From Symmetrospora coprosmae (Eukaryota; Basidiomycota; Cystobasidiomycetes; Symmetrosporaceae): a stretch of 64,000 nucleotides of DNA. Within the stretch, counting starts at the first letter, position 1. Every line of letters begins with the position of its first letter. The stretch covers positions 186,001-250,000 of the forward strand of contig VUYT01000018.1 of NCBI GenBank assembly GCA_008802785.1, given 5' to 3'. This document shows, one piece after another, positions 23,984-45,828 of the stretch. A program made the translations under genes and the position numbers. The notes below the pieces were generated by a model. It saw nothing but the letters and a program-made list of their open reading frames with translations. It did not search any database and had not been told where the DNA came from.

Positions 23984-24467
23984 GGTGAGCGATGCCGGTG
24001 CGCTGCTGCAGAGTATCGAGATGTCGGCTGTCCGAAGCGAGCGGGCAAGTCAGCAGGGATCCGCGGCGCAGACGACTGGAGAGGCCGTACTGTATCGCGC
24101 GAGGGTGAAGGGACTGACGAGCGGAAGCGGGTGGACAGCCTTCCCCTTCTCTGTACGTGTGCGTATTGCTGCTGGAGGAGAGAGGCAAGAGCAGGCACGC
24201 TGGCAAGCACTGCAATGCCCAAACAGGGGGGCACATGTGGCAAAATGACGCCCCTGACCGACAGGGAACGGTACAAGGAACCAGTCGGACAATGACACTG
24301 ACACTGGCATCCTTCACTTCTACACGTCAGACAATGCAGATGGCAGGATCCGGGCTACATGTTTCACTTGACTTTGGCCTGCTCCAGCACGAAGTATGAC
24401 GGCCATGCTGCCGATTTGGTCGGCGCGCCCACACACCTCTGTGAGGAGCAGACCGACCGAACGATGC
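23984..24467. other. Intergenic between RBR ligase start and CCCH gene stop
   Basis: The 484 bp should hold the RBR-ligase promoter and the CCCH 3' end. Nothing else is recognised. Confidence 0.5.
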
Positions 24468-27400
24468 TCACACATCCATCTCAAACACCATTTCGTCCTC
24501 TTCCCCGTGTCCCTCCTCTTCCTCTCGAGACCCAGCGTCGCTCGTCCTTCTCTGAGCTCCAATCTTGCCGCCAGCTGCCGGACCCGGACGTGTCTGCTGC
24601 CTTTGTTGCTGCTGCTGCTGAGGATAGAAACCATGCTGCACGTCCATCCTCGCAAGCGGACTCCCCACAATGGGCGCGGTGCCGGTGCCGGGACCGGGAC
24701 TGGGACCGCCATCCTGCGCACCGTGCCCCGAGATCCGCCTCGCCACGCTCGGAGGCGCATGCGACGGCGGGGGAAGCGCCGATAGAGTCGGGAGGCGGAA
24801 GCTGCTCGATGGCCGCGAGCTGCCGCCCGTAAAAGCGGACGCGGCCGGGTTGAGGCCGTTGACTGAAGGTGGGGATGCCGGGAAGTGTGACATGGATGGT
24901 GACGAGCCGTTTCCAGCCTGCGTAGCAGCACCCCCACCACCGGGTGCACCGCTCGTCGGTGCAGGTGACGTCAGGGAAGAAGCAAAGGCGGGTCGACTGG
25001 CTCCCAGCCCAAATGAGAGGTGCCCCGGCGGAGACTGCGCGTACGATGCGGGTGGCGTGTACCCCGTCCGTTCAGTCCCCGCTGCGATGAGATGCAGTCG
25101 AGACAAGCCCGCTGCGAGGCCTTGAGGCAGAGAGGTCCCCAGATTCGCGGCGGAAAGGGGCGGGCGCGGCGGCGCCTGCACCACACCGGAGGACGTTGAC
25201 GTACCCAGCGGGCCAGTGGCGGAATTGCCTCTGTTCTCGTTGGCCAGAGACGAGATCCCAGATCCTCCGGCCTGCAGAGGAGGGGCGTACGACGAGCTGT
25301 AGAAGCCCCTCTCGACCCTTGGCCCCGAAGTCGAATGCACATGCGCATGCGCATGCCCAGTGCCACTGAGCAGGTGCTTTGCGAGGCTCGCAGAGCTCGG
25401 AGACTGAAGCGGGGCCATCCCAGCAGCCGAGCCGCCGCCATTGCTCGCATAGCTCGAAAGGAATGTCGGGGGTGAGCCCGGGGCTTTGTTGTACGTTGCC
25501 AGGCTAGCCATGCCCTTTTGCTGCTGCCTGAAGTGGATTGCAGCAGGCACGCTCTTCGAATAGCGTTGCTGTACGTGTGCGTCGTCCTCGTCGCCGTCGC
25601 CTGCGCCAAGGTCATTATCGTCATCGTCGTCCTCCTGGCCATCGACGTCGTCAAACGGGTTGAAAAAGCCCGAGCGCCCGCCAGAGCGGCTGTCCTTACG
25701 CACGCGCTCGTCGGGCGTCAGGAGGTGTTTGAGGCTGCTCGGGACGAGCTCCTCGCCTTGCAAAAACTCGACATCGTCGTCATCGTCGTCGTCCTGAGCG
25801 TCGTCGTCGCCGCGCAAATCGCTGACGGTGCCGAGATCATGGCCATTGCGTGCCGTGCCGTACGACAGGCTTCCGCTCGCAAAGCCTGCACGACGCGGAC
25901 TCGCCTCGCGCCGGCTCATTGTCCCTGTCGCCGAGTATGACGACCGTGCGACCCGCGCCGCCAGGCCAGCGCCAGAGCCAGCGTCGTCCTTCTCGTCGTA
26001 ACTCGAGCTGAGGAAAATGGCATTGTTCCCGAACGGGCTCGTCCCGAACGCCGACGCGCGCGGAATGCTCGTCGACATCGAGTAGCTCGGCGAGGTCGCC
26101 GCAAAGCCCGGCGGCCCGGAAATGGGGGGAGACGACAGGCCCATGCTCGCGAGGGTGGCCGCGCCCGTGTTCGCTGACGACACGGCCGGGCGTGTATTGT
26201 TCAGAAGAGAGGAGCGCGAAGGCAGCGCTGCGGAGTGCGAGTAGGACTGGTGAACCAGGGGCGGCGCTTGCTGCTGCTGCTGATGCTGATGCTGCGAGGG
26301 TGACCTCGCCACGAGGGGCGAAGGGTGAGTGGGCGTGTACGCCTGCGCCAGGGCCTGAGTGTGCGTCTGCGACTGCGTCTGCGACTGTGACTGTGCCTGA
26401 CCGCGCTGCTGCTGCTGGAATGACGCTGCGGCGTGCGAGTGCGCGTCTCCACTAGGAGATTCGCCAGCCCGGGACGCCGCGGACCCGGAGCGCGTTGAGC
26501 CTGCGGGGAGTGCCCCATACACGCGCTGCGGCTGGAACGCGCTGGTCGAGGGAGACGCCCCCGCGCCAGATGCTGGTGTGGCCTTGACTTGCCCCGAAGT
26601 AGCCGCCGCGGCTGCGGTCGCGGCTGCCGAGGCATACGAGAGCGGCTTTGGGCGATTGATGGTGCTGGCATTGGCGCCCGCTTGCAATTGTCCCGTCGCT
26701 TGCTGAGCGGCAGGGACAGGCAGGCTCAGGTCGGCTCCAGATGGGCCTGGCAGGCCCATGGGCGACATGCCGATGGCTGCCACATCGACATCGCGCTGCA
26801 GCCCCGGAGGCGCCGCGGGCGACTGACCACCACCGGCTGCTGTGCGTCCGAACATGCTTGAGAGGCCAGAGGGCTGGCTCTTCCCCTGCGATTGCGACTG
26901 AGCCTGGCTATACTGCTGTGCCAGCTGAGGCAGCGGCCGCTCGGCCGAGATGGGCGTGCCTGACGGCGAGACGGAGGATCCGGACGATGAGGCCGGTACA
27001 GGGAAGGCGGCGCTATTCGAGAATGTGGACGTGGACGCGTAGGTACTGCCGTGTCCCCCGGAGGACGGAGAGTGCTGGTTCGGGTCTGCATGGATGGCTG
27101 CGACTGCTTTGGCGGCCTTCTTGTTTTTCCTGCGTGCGCGGGAAGGTTGACGCGATGTCGTGCGGCGTTAGCTGCTGTTCAGCTGGACGACTAGCGAGCC
27201 GAGAAGGAAGAGGGTGGGACGCACCAGTCCATTGAAGGCGGCTGGCCGGGCAAGATGTGTGCGTTGGCACACTTGTGTCCGAACTTGCAGGATCTGGACG
27301 GCACGGTGACGAGTGGCGGGGACGTGCGGACATGGCAACACACCCGTCAGGACGTCCTTCTCGCAGTGCATACTAACTGCAGAGGCTCGCTCACCCCTTG

Positions 27401-28022
27401 AGGAACCACTTGCACGTCGCTTTGCCCTGCCCGGGCTCCTTCGGAGAATGGGAGAACGGACACGCTGCTCCGGCTGTGGCAGAGCGTGTATGTGTGTGCG
27501 CACGGTATTGCGAGATGTCACGGATCATCGGGCATCCCAACGCGAAGGCAAGGTCAGCAAAGCGACTGTGATGGTCCGTCGTCCGAGATGGGCCCGCCTG
27601 CCTGCCCGGCCGCACCTGTGCATGCGCCTACGCGAAAGAAGCGACAGGGGACATGAGCCAGATCCTCTGTGTGGAGGCAGCGTGTCCCATTGGCCCGTCA
27701 GTCAGCCTTATCTGGGGACGTCGAGGTCGGCGTCGACGTCGCAGCGCGGCCCGCTGCCCCTCATTTGGGCAGTGGAGGTGTCCCCCAACTCACTGCTCTT
27801 ACCCCCTCCTCCAGTTCCGGCAGCAGCGCCTTTCTTGCCTGCCAGCTCGTCAGGGTAGCCCACGTCGCTCCTTGGTGCTCCTGCTCGATTCCCTCCTGCG
27901 GGCTCCCAGTCCCCGCTGCGGCTGTGACCGTGTCCGTGTCCATTGCCCGATTCGGTGCCATTGCCGCCGGTGAATGGACTCGGAGGTCCGGTCGCATCGA
28001 CGCTGGTGTGCTCGCTGTCCAT
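24468..28022 (-). CDS. Tandem CCCH zinc-finger protein with long low-complexity tail (Lee1/Cps3-like)
   Basis: Five exons: 28022-27794, 27666-27616, 27473-27395, 27293-27225, 27129-24468, encoding 1029 aa. Two CX7CX5CX3H fingers are built from four exons: CRFFRVGACTAGAACPFSH, spanning an intron, and CKWFLKGSCKFGHKCANAH, also spanning one. This pair resembles fungal Lee1/Cps3-type CCCH proteins, which are likely RNA-binding. The remaining ~850 residues are Ser/Ala/Gly/Pro/Gln-rich and disordered, with short Gln runs and an acidic patch (DDDAQDDDDDDDVEF), ending EEDEMVFEMDV. Exon 1 uses a GTGAGT donor at 27793; alternatives there would shorten the N-terminal linker. The target RNA cannot be told from sequence. 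Confidence 0.85.
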
Positions 28023-28264
28023 CCTCGCCGCCAGGTTGTGTGTGTGCAGCAGCTGTCTATGTAGCTGTATTGCCTGCTGCCCTGTGCTGCCTGTGTGGGC
28101 TGGGCTGTCCGCGCGTACAGCTGCCTGCGCCTTGCTCGGGGCGCGTCTGACCGAACGTGGAGATGCGGCGGCCGCGTGACGCTCCACTCGACTGTACTCT
28201 ACTTCCAAGATGCGACAGACGATAGCGGATCCTCCCAACCAGTGTTGCCCCTCGGGCTATCTCG

Positions 28265-28308
<44 letters not shown>

Positions 28309-28418
28309 ATGGGAGAAAGAACAAGGGGGGACACCGCTGGTCCTGTCCCCTCCCTCCCTCCCCCTTTGCGCTTTTGAGAGGGCGTCTACCGTAGTATTGC
28401 ACCACTGACAAGGCCCAG
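28023..28418. promoter_or_regulatory. Divergent promoter region of CCCH gene and TTI2
   Basis: The 396 bp separate two opposite start codons. It contains the (CTG)14 tract and pyrimidine-rich stretches near 28343-28370. Confidence 0.45.
28267..28308 (+). repeat. (CTG)14 trinucleotide repeat
   Basis: Fourteen uninterrupted CTG units, 42 bp, lie in the divergent region between the CCCH gene and TTI2, outside either coding model. On the minus strand it would be transcribed as CAG if the CCCH 5' UTR reaches this far. Confidence 0.9.
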
Positions 28419-30937
28419 ATGGCAATCATAGAGGTGGAGGAGGAGGAGGAGGATGACACGGATGCGAGAAGCAGCCAATCAGGGCACAGCAATGACGACA
28501 ATGACAACGCAGGCATCTACTTTGAGCCACCACGGACAAAGACGAGGCAGCAGCCACCAGGTGCCAGTGCCAGTGCAGCAGCCAGGCGGCGACAACCACC
28601 ACTCACCCACAAGGACAGCCTGAGCAGCTTGCTAGCTGCTGATTCGACGAGTCAGACACAGGCACAGAGGTGTGCCATCCCTTGTGTGACCCATTCCGCG
28701 CTGTGCAGCCGCAAAGCTGACCTCAGGACACGACTCGGAACGCCATGGCAGAAGCGTCATCGACCTCCTGCAGGACCCCGCAACGGCCCAGCAGACTTGG
28801 CAGGACGTGCTGTCGTGCATACAGACGCTGCTCGGAGGTGCACTGGCCAACGATGTCGTATGTCGTCTGCTCGCACGCGCCCCTGGCTGCAATGCCACCT
28901 CAACTCGCGCTGACACGCCCGTCCCTCCTCGCCACACTCATGCGGCGCCTTGGACTTGCAACAGGACGCGGGCAAGGTGGACCGCCTGGCGGAGCTCATC
29001 CTCGAGCTTCAACAGCTGCCAGAAACTCCCCTGAGCCGGAGCGACCCCCTCGATGACTCCGCAAATGCGACTCTCGAGACCATCTGCGAGGTCCTGGTCG
29101 TGCCTGCACATTTCGTCCTCCCGGAATACGAGATCAGTGGGCTTGTCTGCATCTCCTCTCCGCACAGTTGCGGCCCACCAAGCGTCGAATCCTGACCTGC
29201 CTCTGCTTCTGCCGGTCTCAGCCGCAAGCATCGCTCACGCACAGACATTTTGGCGAACGGGCGCGACTGCGCTCTTGCGACTGCTCGACGCCCTGCTTCA
29301 ACGACACGCGGTATTCGAGGGCGTCCCTCCCTCTGCCGCACTGCCGGTCGAGCTCTTTGTCACCCTGGCGCGCTTCTCGGTCCCATCGGAGGCTGCAGAG
29401 GCGCAAGCGGGCCTGCCGGACGACGCGCAGACCGACTCTCGTGCCGTTGAGGAAGAAAATGCCTGCAGTTGGACAACACCGCTTTCATCTCGCACGGCCA
29501 CACAGCTCCTTACGCGCCTCCTTGCCGCCTTACACGAGCCCGAGCGAGACGAGCACAAGCAGGAGGAAAGGCTAAAGCAAAAGCCAAAGCCGCTTGGCGA
29601 TCCGGGCCATCCGCTCATCGCGCGCGTGCTGCTCGAGCACATCAAGCCCCTGTTCTCGCAGACGCCGCACAAGAGCCTGCACCCGGGCACAGGACGGAGA
29701 CTGGAACGGCAGCGCGGCGGGGACCAATTCTCGGATACGTGGCTCGAGGCTCCGTGGAAGGGCAAGGGCGGCTCCGACAAGCTTTCCGCTACGAGCGGCT
29801 CAGAGGCTCTGAGCGGAACGGTAGGGTGCTGGCGCGTCCTGCAGGCCGCGGTCGCTGCGCTTGGTGGCAAAGGCGACATGGAGCGCAGCTGGCCTCTGGT
29901 CGTCCCGCCCCTCCTTACCCTGCTCGACGACCACGAGACGTACTACAGGCGCCAAGGCGTGCGCTGCTTGCGCCTCTTCCTACAGAGGACGCCGGCAGTG
30001 CTACTCGTACGGACTGGTCTGGGCGAGCTGATCCAGAAGGTGCGCGCGTGCGCGACGTCAGGATCGGATGCATTGTATTGCAAAGTGCGTGAAGGAATTG
30101 GGGTCGGCCAGCTCGCTGACTGTTACCGTAATGCGCACTCTCCCACAGTCGCTCGATACCACGTACAGCTTCACGTCCGAGTCGGACAACATCCCCATGA
30201 TACGCGAAACCTTCTCGGCCCACCTCGCCCTGATCGACCTGCTCCACCCTGTGTCAAGAGACGAGCGAGACGCAGGGACGGTAACTGCAGCAGCGCCGGC
30301 TTTCGTGCCGAAGGCAGGGGCTGCGCGGCGGGCGCACTATCAGATGGCTGCTTCTCCGCGCGCTCTGCGCCTAGACGCGCTCCGCGGCATCTACCAGTCG
30401 CTCATCCTCTCGATCTTCAGCTACCAGTCTACCTCGCTTCCCTTCATGGAGCTGGCCTTCTCGCTGCTTCCCACGCTCCTCCACCCGCGGCACCTCGGGC
30501 TCGACAGGCGCGGGATCCGGTACCTGGGCGACACGGTTCCCGTGCTCTGCGCCGCGCTCGGCGACTCGCCCGCCGCGAAGAAGCTCTGCATGCTCTTCAG
30601 CCCGCAGACGCTGGCGCTGCATACGGCGGCCTTGCGCGCCCTCCGCGCCGTCGTGCGCCTCTGCGCCGGCACGGACCGCATGCGCAGGTGGAGAGCCGCG
30701 TGCCTCGCCAGCATCGCCAGGGTCTGGTGCAATGTGTACGAGACGGACGCTGGGCGCGTGGCAGACACAGCCGCGCTCGAGGACGATCTCAAGAGGACGG
30801 TAGCTTGCTTGTGCGAGGACGATCCGACGGGAGAAGCGGCAGGCGAGTGCAGGAGGTTCATTGCGCTTGATAGAGCTCTCTTCGAGCCCCTGTTCGCGCA
30901 GGCGGTTTCCGAGAGTAACAAGCCTACAAAGGCATAG
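28419..30937 (+). CDS. TTI2: TELO2-interacting protein 2 (Tti2), TTT complex
   Basis: Proposed exons: 28419-28650, 28727-28857, 28965-29136, 29168-30039, 30149-30937, encoding 731 aa. The Tti2 signature is the helical-repeat block WPLVVPPLLTLLDDHETYY, RRQGVRCLRLFLQRTP and LLVRTGLGELIQK, followed by YLGDTVPVLCAALGD. FWRTGATALLRLLDALL also fits. The N-terminus is acidic and disordered. Family knowledge: Tel2-Tti1-Tti2 stabilises newly made PIKKs, including TOR, with Hsp90. The weak point is intron 3 (29137-29167): it restores frame but would be only 31 nt. The first two introns are assigned from splice signals without strong protein conservation. Convergent with OXR1. Confidence 0.82.
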
Positions 30938-31750
30938 CGTGTCCGCCGATTGTGCTCACTTCTTCGCCATGGCCAAGGCCGCGCGCGCAAGCTCACCCGA
31001 GAGCCCGGACGATGCAGCAAAATGCGGCAGTCGCATCGCATAGCACGCTGAGTCTCTAGATCTCAGCGAGCGTACTGGCGAACCTGTCTATCGAGGCACA
31101 ATTTCAGTGATGCAAATATGGCGATCACAGAACGACTCGGCCATCCGGGTCCATCAGGGCCGGCCTACGGAACGCCGCCGACTGCGGCGGTCCACCATCC
31201 CATTGAGACCATGTCAGAGCCTGCGGAAGCTAGCGTTGCGTCCGTCATGGCGATTTACCCACGCGCATCGTCCAGGCTCCAGCCTCAAGTATTCTGAAGG
31301 ACACGATCGCGAGGTCCTCGAGGCGATCCACTGTCGAAGACGGCCCCCCACGCCTCGCAGGTGGAGGTTCGCATACTCTCGTCGTGGGCACGCCTATAAA
31401 CCTCCAGGACTCGCTCATTGCGTAATTGCTGTCTCTCCATGATCGGCCGCACACGATGCCCGACAAGATAGCTGAACAAGAGGCGGGACGGAGAGGAAGC
31501 GGAGTCATGCCATTTTGCGCGCTGCTTTTGTGACGTCGCTCTCACTCATATGCAGCCTCCGTGATCAGCAATTAGAAGGAGGGACAACCTGATACTTCCG
31601 CCTGCAGCTGCGAAGCCAGTCTGGCGGATGCTCGTCTCGAGTCATGGGCATCCGGTTGCCGTGGCGCACTGCGCTGGATGTGCATCACCCTCGCAAGCCT
31701 CAATATCATCCACACTGTAGTCACCAGATGTACGCAGAGCTTGTAGACAT
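30938..31750. other. Convergent intergenic region TTI2/OXR1
   Basis: The 813 bp lie between two stop codons. Small open frames exist on both strands, but none shows a domain, a good splice partner or family-like sequence. Confidence 0.5.
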
Positions 31751-34044
31751 CTAGCCTACAGCCCAGCACTCGACCGCCTGGATGTCGAACTTCCCTTCTT
31801 GCTCGCCCTGACCATTGTCCCTGACGTATCCCGCATCGCAGAGGACGTCGTTCCTGAAGGCGGGGCACTGGGCCGAGAAGCCTTTCTCGAGGTCCTTGTC
31901 CATCCACAGTCCGAACTTTCCGTCCCCGCCGCCGACGGAGAGGGTCGCGCTCGCGTCGCTCAGGACAATGTAGTCGTTGGCGCCCGTCCAGCGGTACGTG
32001 CGCACGATGGGCCCCACGCGAAAGGCGTCGGACGGCGGGAAGGCCTCGACGCGCCAGAGGAAGCACTCGCCGTTCCCGTAGTACCCTTCGCGGCGCACAA
32101 ACGCCTCGTTGACGTACGCCCCGAACACGCCCCCGCGCATGTCGCTCACGCACAGAACGCACCCGCCCGCGCTCCGCACCAGGCCCCGCTGGACATTCGC
32201 AAATAGCGTCGTGAGCGACGTCCCGTGCAGGTCGAGCGAGTACAGCAGGGTCCAGGTGCGCTGCAGGCGCAGGCGCGACGAGAGCGAGCCGCGGATCTGC
32301 ACACGCATGTGCACGAAGCAGACGCAATGAGGGAATTGTCAGCTTTCTGCTCCTCCGCTGCCACGCCGACCAAAGCAAAGACGGCAGGCTGCGCACGCAC
32401 CCCGTCCGCAATATCCTCGCTCAGGATTCGGTTGCTCGACCCCTGCGCGCTCGCGGGCATCTGCAGACGCAGGCCGGGCAGCGGCTCCGAGTCGATGGCG
32501 AGGCCGTGTGCCGGAGCCGGGCTCGACACTGCAGGTGCAGGGAGCTGTTTCTCCGCAAACGTATCGGCGGAGAAATCAAATGTGTGCGCGCGCTTGCTCG
32601 TGCTGGGCGCCGATCGCCGCGATGGCGCCGACGCTGCCGCTGCCGCTCGCTGTGACTGCGGCTGGAAAGCCGCTCCACGGGTGCTGAGTTGTGGGCCTGG
32701 GCCAAGAGATCTCGAGGTGGCTGCGGACGCGGATGAGGGAGGTGCGAGCGGGGGCACAGGCGCGTGCGCTCGCTGCGGGGATGTAGAGTTCCCTGACGAT
32801 CCTGCTGATGGTGTGTGAGAATAGGATGGCGAGCGGGAGTTGGCTTGGGATGAAGGGCCCGGACGCAGCGGACCCGATAGAAAAAGGTCGGAATTGTCGA
32901 TGTTGTGCGAAAAGTGACGGGCGGGGCGTGTTGATTGCTCCTCACCGGCAGGCGCAGATGCAGGAGCGGGCGCTGGTATCGGAAAAAATTGCGATGCATG
33001 AGTCCTTCCACTGCTGCTGCCGCTGCTGCTCGCACTACCGTGCTTCGTCTCGCCCTGGCCCGGATGTGGTAAGCTCGCGCCGTTCAGGGCACTGACTGCC
33101 GCTCCCGCCGCACTCCTGCCCAAGCTCGAAAAGTAGTGGCTGTTTGCGCGCATGCTTTCGCGGAGAGTGGTCGAGCCGGGCGGGGATGACGACGGGTGAA
33201 AGAGGTGGCTCTGGTCCGTTGCGAGCAGAGTCGGACTCGCCGGGGCGTGGTGAAACGCGGCAGCGGGGGCAGCAGTTGTCGACGCATCGAGGGACGAGGC
33301 AGACCCAGCCGGATGGTCGTACTCTGGCATGAGGCCGGATCGACTCATGCGCCTCGGTGGGCGCGGCATGGGCGCAGTCGAAGCAGCGGGGCCGCCGTTG
33401 CCGTTCGAGCTCGTCCGGCGCACGCGTGTCCCGCTGCTGCTGTTGTTGGAGGTGACTCCCCCAGTATACGAAGGCCGCCGCTGCCTTCCGTATACGGTGT
33501 CGCTGCTCGTGCCTGCTCTTGGTGCGTCTGCCCAGTCGACGTGCTGTTCGGCTTTGTGCAGCTCGGACAGGACGTCATGCTGGCGCTGCGCTGCAGCCGC
33601 GCGACGCGCCTCTGGGTGGGCCTGCGTCGTCGCCGCGGCCGTGCCGATATCTAGTTGCGCGAACGAGGACGCAAGGACGCTCCTACTGCTGCTGGTGATG
33701 GAGCTCGGGTTGCCGTCTCTGGCGGGCGAGCGGTGATGCAGCGGTGCGCTCTGCGGTGATCCAAAACTGACGTCGTCGCCGTTGCTGCTGCCGTTGCCCG
33801 TGTCGTCGAATGAAAGCAGGTCCAGTGGCGCTTTTGCGAGAGGTATAGGCACAGCATCTGGTGCAGTGAGCCCATGGGTGGGCCTGCTCGCCGTAGTCGT
33901 GTTGGTGCTGCCGCCTCTGCCTCTGCCGCTTGCTGTGGCTGCCCCTGACGTCGCAGACAGCGGAGAGGTTGCGGTCGCACTGGCAGCTGCAGCTGCAGAC
34001 TGATGGAGAGGGTCGAATGCAGAGAGGAGGTCGTCCATGGCCAT
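31751..34044 (-). CDS. OXR1: Oxidation-resistance protein Oxr1 (TLDc domain)
   Basis: Two exons: 34044-32401 and 32296-31751, encoding 729 aa. The C-terminal ~180 residues are a TLDc domain: RTWTLLYSLDLHGTSLTTLF, SDMRGGVFGAYVNE, GYYGNGECFLWR, YIVLSDASATLSVGGGDGKF, GLWMDKDLEKG and the ending KFDIQAVECWAVG. The N-terminal ~540 residues are Ser/Ala/Pro-rich and disordered, much longer than in yeast Oxr1. Family knowledge: TLDc proteins protect against oxidative stress, and Oxr1 promotes V-ATPase disassembly. Start ATG 34044 (MAMDDLL) is chosen because no upstream in-frame ATG is apparent. Divergent from TOR over 566 bp. Confidence 0.92.
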
Positions 34045-34610
34045 GTCTGCCCCTCCCCGACGTCTCTCTGGCTGATGCTGATTGAGATGAGACTGGCCCT
34101 GGCCCTGCAGGAGGAGAAGCAAGCCCGTCGAGGCAGCAGCTGCCGGCTCTGAGCGCGTCCTGGTGGCAATCTATACCCACTCGCGCACACCCTGCATGGA
34201 GGAGGGCGCCGAGCTGCGATGCATCTACAAAGCTGATCTGGTGTGGCATGACGGTGTTCACACCATGTGCGTGTGTGCAGCTGCACTCATTGCTGGATCC
34301 CAGCATTACTCGCTCCACAAACCGCAACCTCGTCAAAGCTCTCCACTCCACCGGGGCTCGCTCGCTTTCGGCTTTCCACTCTACATACTAGTGCATATTG
34401 CGACACACACACGGGCAACTCCACAGAGGGAGAGGACAGCGTCAGACTTGCTGCTGCTGCCGCGCTCCTCTGAACCCCCCCCGGTCCATGCTCTGCTGCT
34501 GCTGTCCCTGCCAGAGGTGAAGGCCGCCGCCGCGCAGTAAAGGCAGTGACGAGCAAGCAGCCCGTATCCCATCGACAGCGTTGCGAACAGCCCCAGGCAG
34601 CCTGCCCAGC
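34045..34610. promoter_or_regulatory. Divergent promoter region OXR1/TOR
   Basis: The 566 bp between opposite start codons hold both promoters. CT-rich and CTG-rich stretches occur toward TOR (34450-34505). No clear TATA box is seen. Confidence 0.45.
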
Positions 34611-43849
<9,239 letters not shown>

Positions 43850-44148
43850 ACCGCTATGCTCAGAAGTGCGTAGAACGAATGTACAGGTGGCCGGATGTAC
43901 GAAGGTCGAGATGTTGTTGCTTTTGCTATCGTAGTAATCATAAGCAGGCTTGCCTGCGGTGCACACGATGTCGGTGCGCCGGTGGGCTCGGGTAGCCAAT
44001 GTAAGCTAGTTCGATACGGCCACCCTGCAGAAGGTCGTTCTCCTTGAATAGCATTGAGGCTTGCTTTGCACATTGTCTGTTTATCGGCACAGGGTGAGAC
44101 ATGCGAGTACGGGTCACACTGCACTGCTTGGAGACATTTTGACGGCTC
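43850..44148. other. Convergent intergenic region TOR/INP54
   Basis: The 299 bp between two stop codons contain nothing that I recognise. Confidence 0.5.
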
Positions 44149-45828
44149 CTAGGACTGCTTGGAAGCACTCTTGAAAGGACCGAAGAAGATGTCTGTCCGC
44201 TCATCGATGAATGCCTGGACTCGCTCAGTCGTGGCCATTGCGAAGTTATTGTACGCCTCGAGCTTGTCGGCTGTCCGCAGCCAATGCCATAAAGCCTGGA
44301 GGTGGCCGATGTAATCGAACTCGAGGATGACGGCGGCGGTATGCAGGAGGAGTATGGCGGCGCCCACCCACGGGCTGCCGAAGCCGATGGTACGAAGGAT
44401 GGCCCACACAGCGCCGACGAGCTTGCTGAGCACGAGGCCGAGGGCGCGCTTCAAGGGTGCTTGCGGGTCCACCGGGTATGGCGAGCGAACGGACAAGCTG
44501 TTGCTCTGGCTGGATGATGGGAACTGAATAAGGAAGAGCGCAGCGACAGGCTTGTGGTCTGAGGTCCGTATGCTGGTCGTGGAGCGGTACTGCTCGACAG
44601 TCACGCTATCGGTGGCTGGGCCGGCGTACATGACTCGGTCGCACCAGGCCGGTACTCTTTCTGCAAAGTTCTGCAGAAACGGCAGAACAATGAGGAAGCC
44701 CGCGCTCCGAATTAGCTGGACTGTGTCGGCCGGATGCATGCATGGCCTCCGCACCTTGTAGCGATCTGTTCCCTTGACAAACTTGTACGATGGCGGGAAT
44801 CGGATCTCGCCTTCTTGCAAGCCGTGCAGGGTGTTGCCTTTTCGCTGTTCGATGCGGAGCTGATCGTGAACAAGCAACTCAGGCAGCCGGTTCGGGCTGA
44901 GTCTTTCGCCGATCTGCGTGAGGGCCAGACGCTCCGGGTGTGTGCGCGAGAGGCGGTAATTGAGGTCGCCGGCGACGAAGAGGAACGTCGTGTCGTATAT
45001 TTGGTGCTGCTTCCCCGAGCCTGAAGATGCGAAGATCAGGCCAGACACGATTGTCGCCCAGTCTGCGTTTCGCCGCTCCGCGTTGTGGTCATGCGGGGCG
45101 AGGTGGCATGAGAGGAAGGTGAAGCTCGTGCGGGCGGGGTCGCCCAGTGTAAGCCGGATCCCGACAGCGCCTGCAGCAAAAGTTGAACGGCGCATCAGCT
45201 AGGCTCGGAGTTATCGATATGGCTGAGCTGGGCTCACCCTTATTGGACATCCATAGCGGGCCGCAGGGCATGTATGCTGTCAAGACCTCGCTTATCTGGG
45301 CGCTGAGCGATTCCCGCGCATAGACGAGAAGAGCGACACCGCCTGAGACTTTCTTCGAGATGAGTGCTGTGAGGCAGAGAAGGGAGAGATGATTGAAAGT
45401 GTCAGTCGCAAGCCTGCATACGAAGGTCTATGCCGCCGGCCGCCCCGCCGCACGCACAGTACTGGCTGTCGGAAGAACCCTCTCCGGAGGAAGACTTGGT
45501 AGAGCCATAAGATGAAGCCACATGCGAGTCTATCTCGTTCTTGATGATGCTCTCGTATCGCGAAAGCTGCGCTGCCCCTATCCCTACGAGCGCGTTCGGC
45601 AGGAGAACCGTTTCTCTGAAAGCACGACAGCGCCTTTAGCGATGCTCGCAAGGCATGACTTGCATATCGCACTGACTGGAAGGCAATGGCATAGATGGCC
45701 GGCGCTTCGTCGGAGTTGCTTCCTGCGGCCTTGTCGTCCGCCCGCCGCAGCCAGCTGGCCAGGTCGAGGCCTTTGCGGCGGCGCTGGAGAAATTCGTTGG
45801 CGTTCCAGGTCGAGACGGAGATGCGCAT
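44149..45828 (-). CDS. INP54: Inositol polyphosphate 5-phosphatase, Inp54-like
   Basis: Five exons: 45828-45677, 45615-45458, 45366-45238, 45170-44755, 44670-44149, encoding 458 aa. Motifs of the family in order: ISVSTWNANEF, AIAFQETVLLP, GPLWMSNKGAVGIR, TFLSCHLAPHDHNAERRN, FLFVAGDLNYRLS, RVPAWCDRVMYAG and TSDHKPVAALF. The C-terminus has a hydrophobic segment (WVGAAILLLHTAAVILEF) that could be a membrane anchor, as in yeast Inp54, which sits on the ER and hydrolyses PI(4,5)P2. Here about 50 hydrophilic residues follow it. Intron 4 (44671-44754) is 84 nt, in frame and stop-free; removing it restores the usual spacing before PAWCDR. Divergent from the first F-box gene. Confidence 0.9.
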
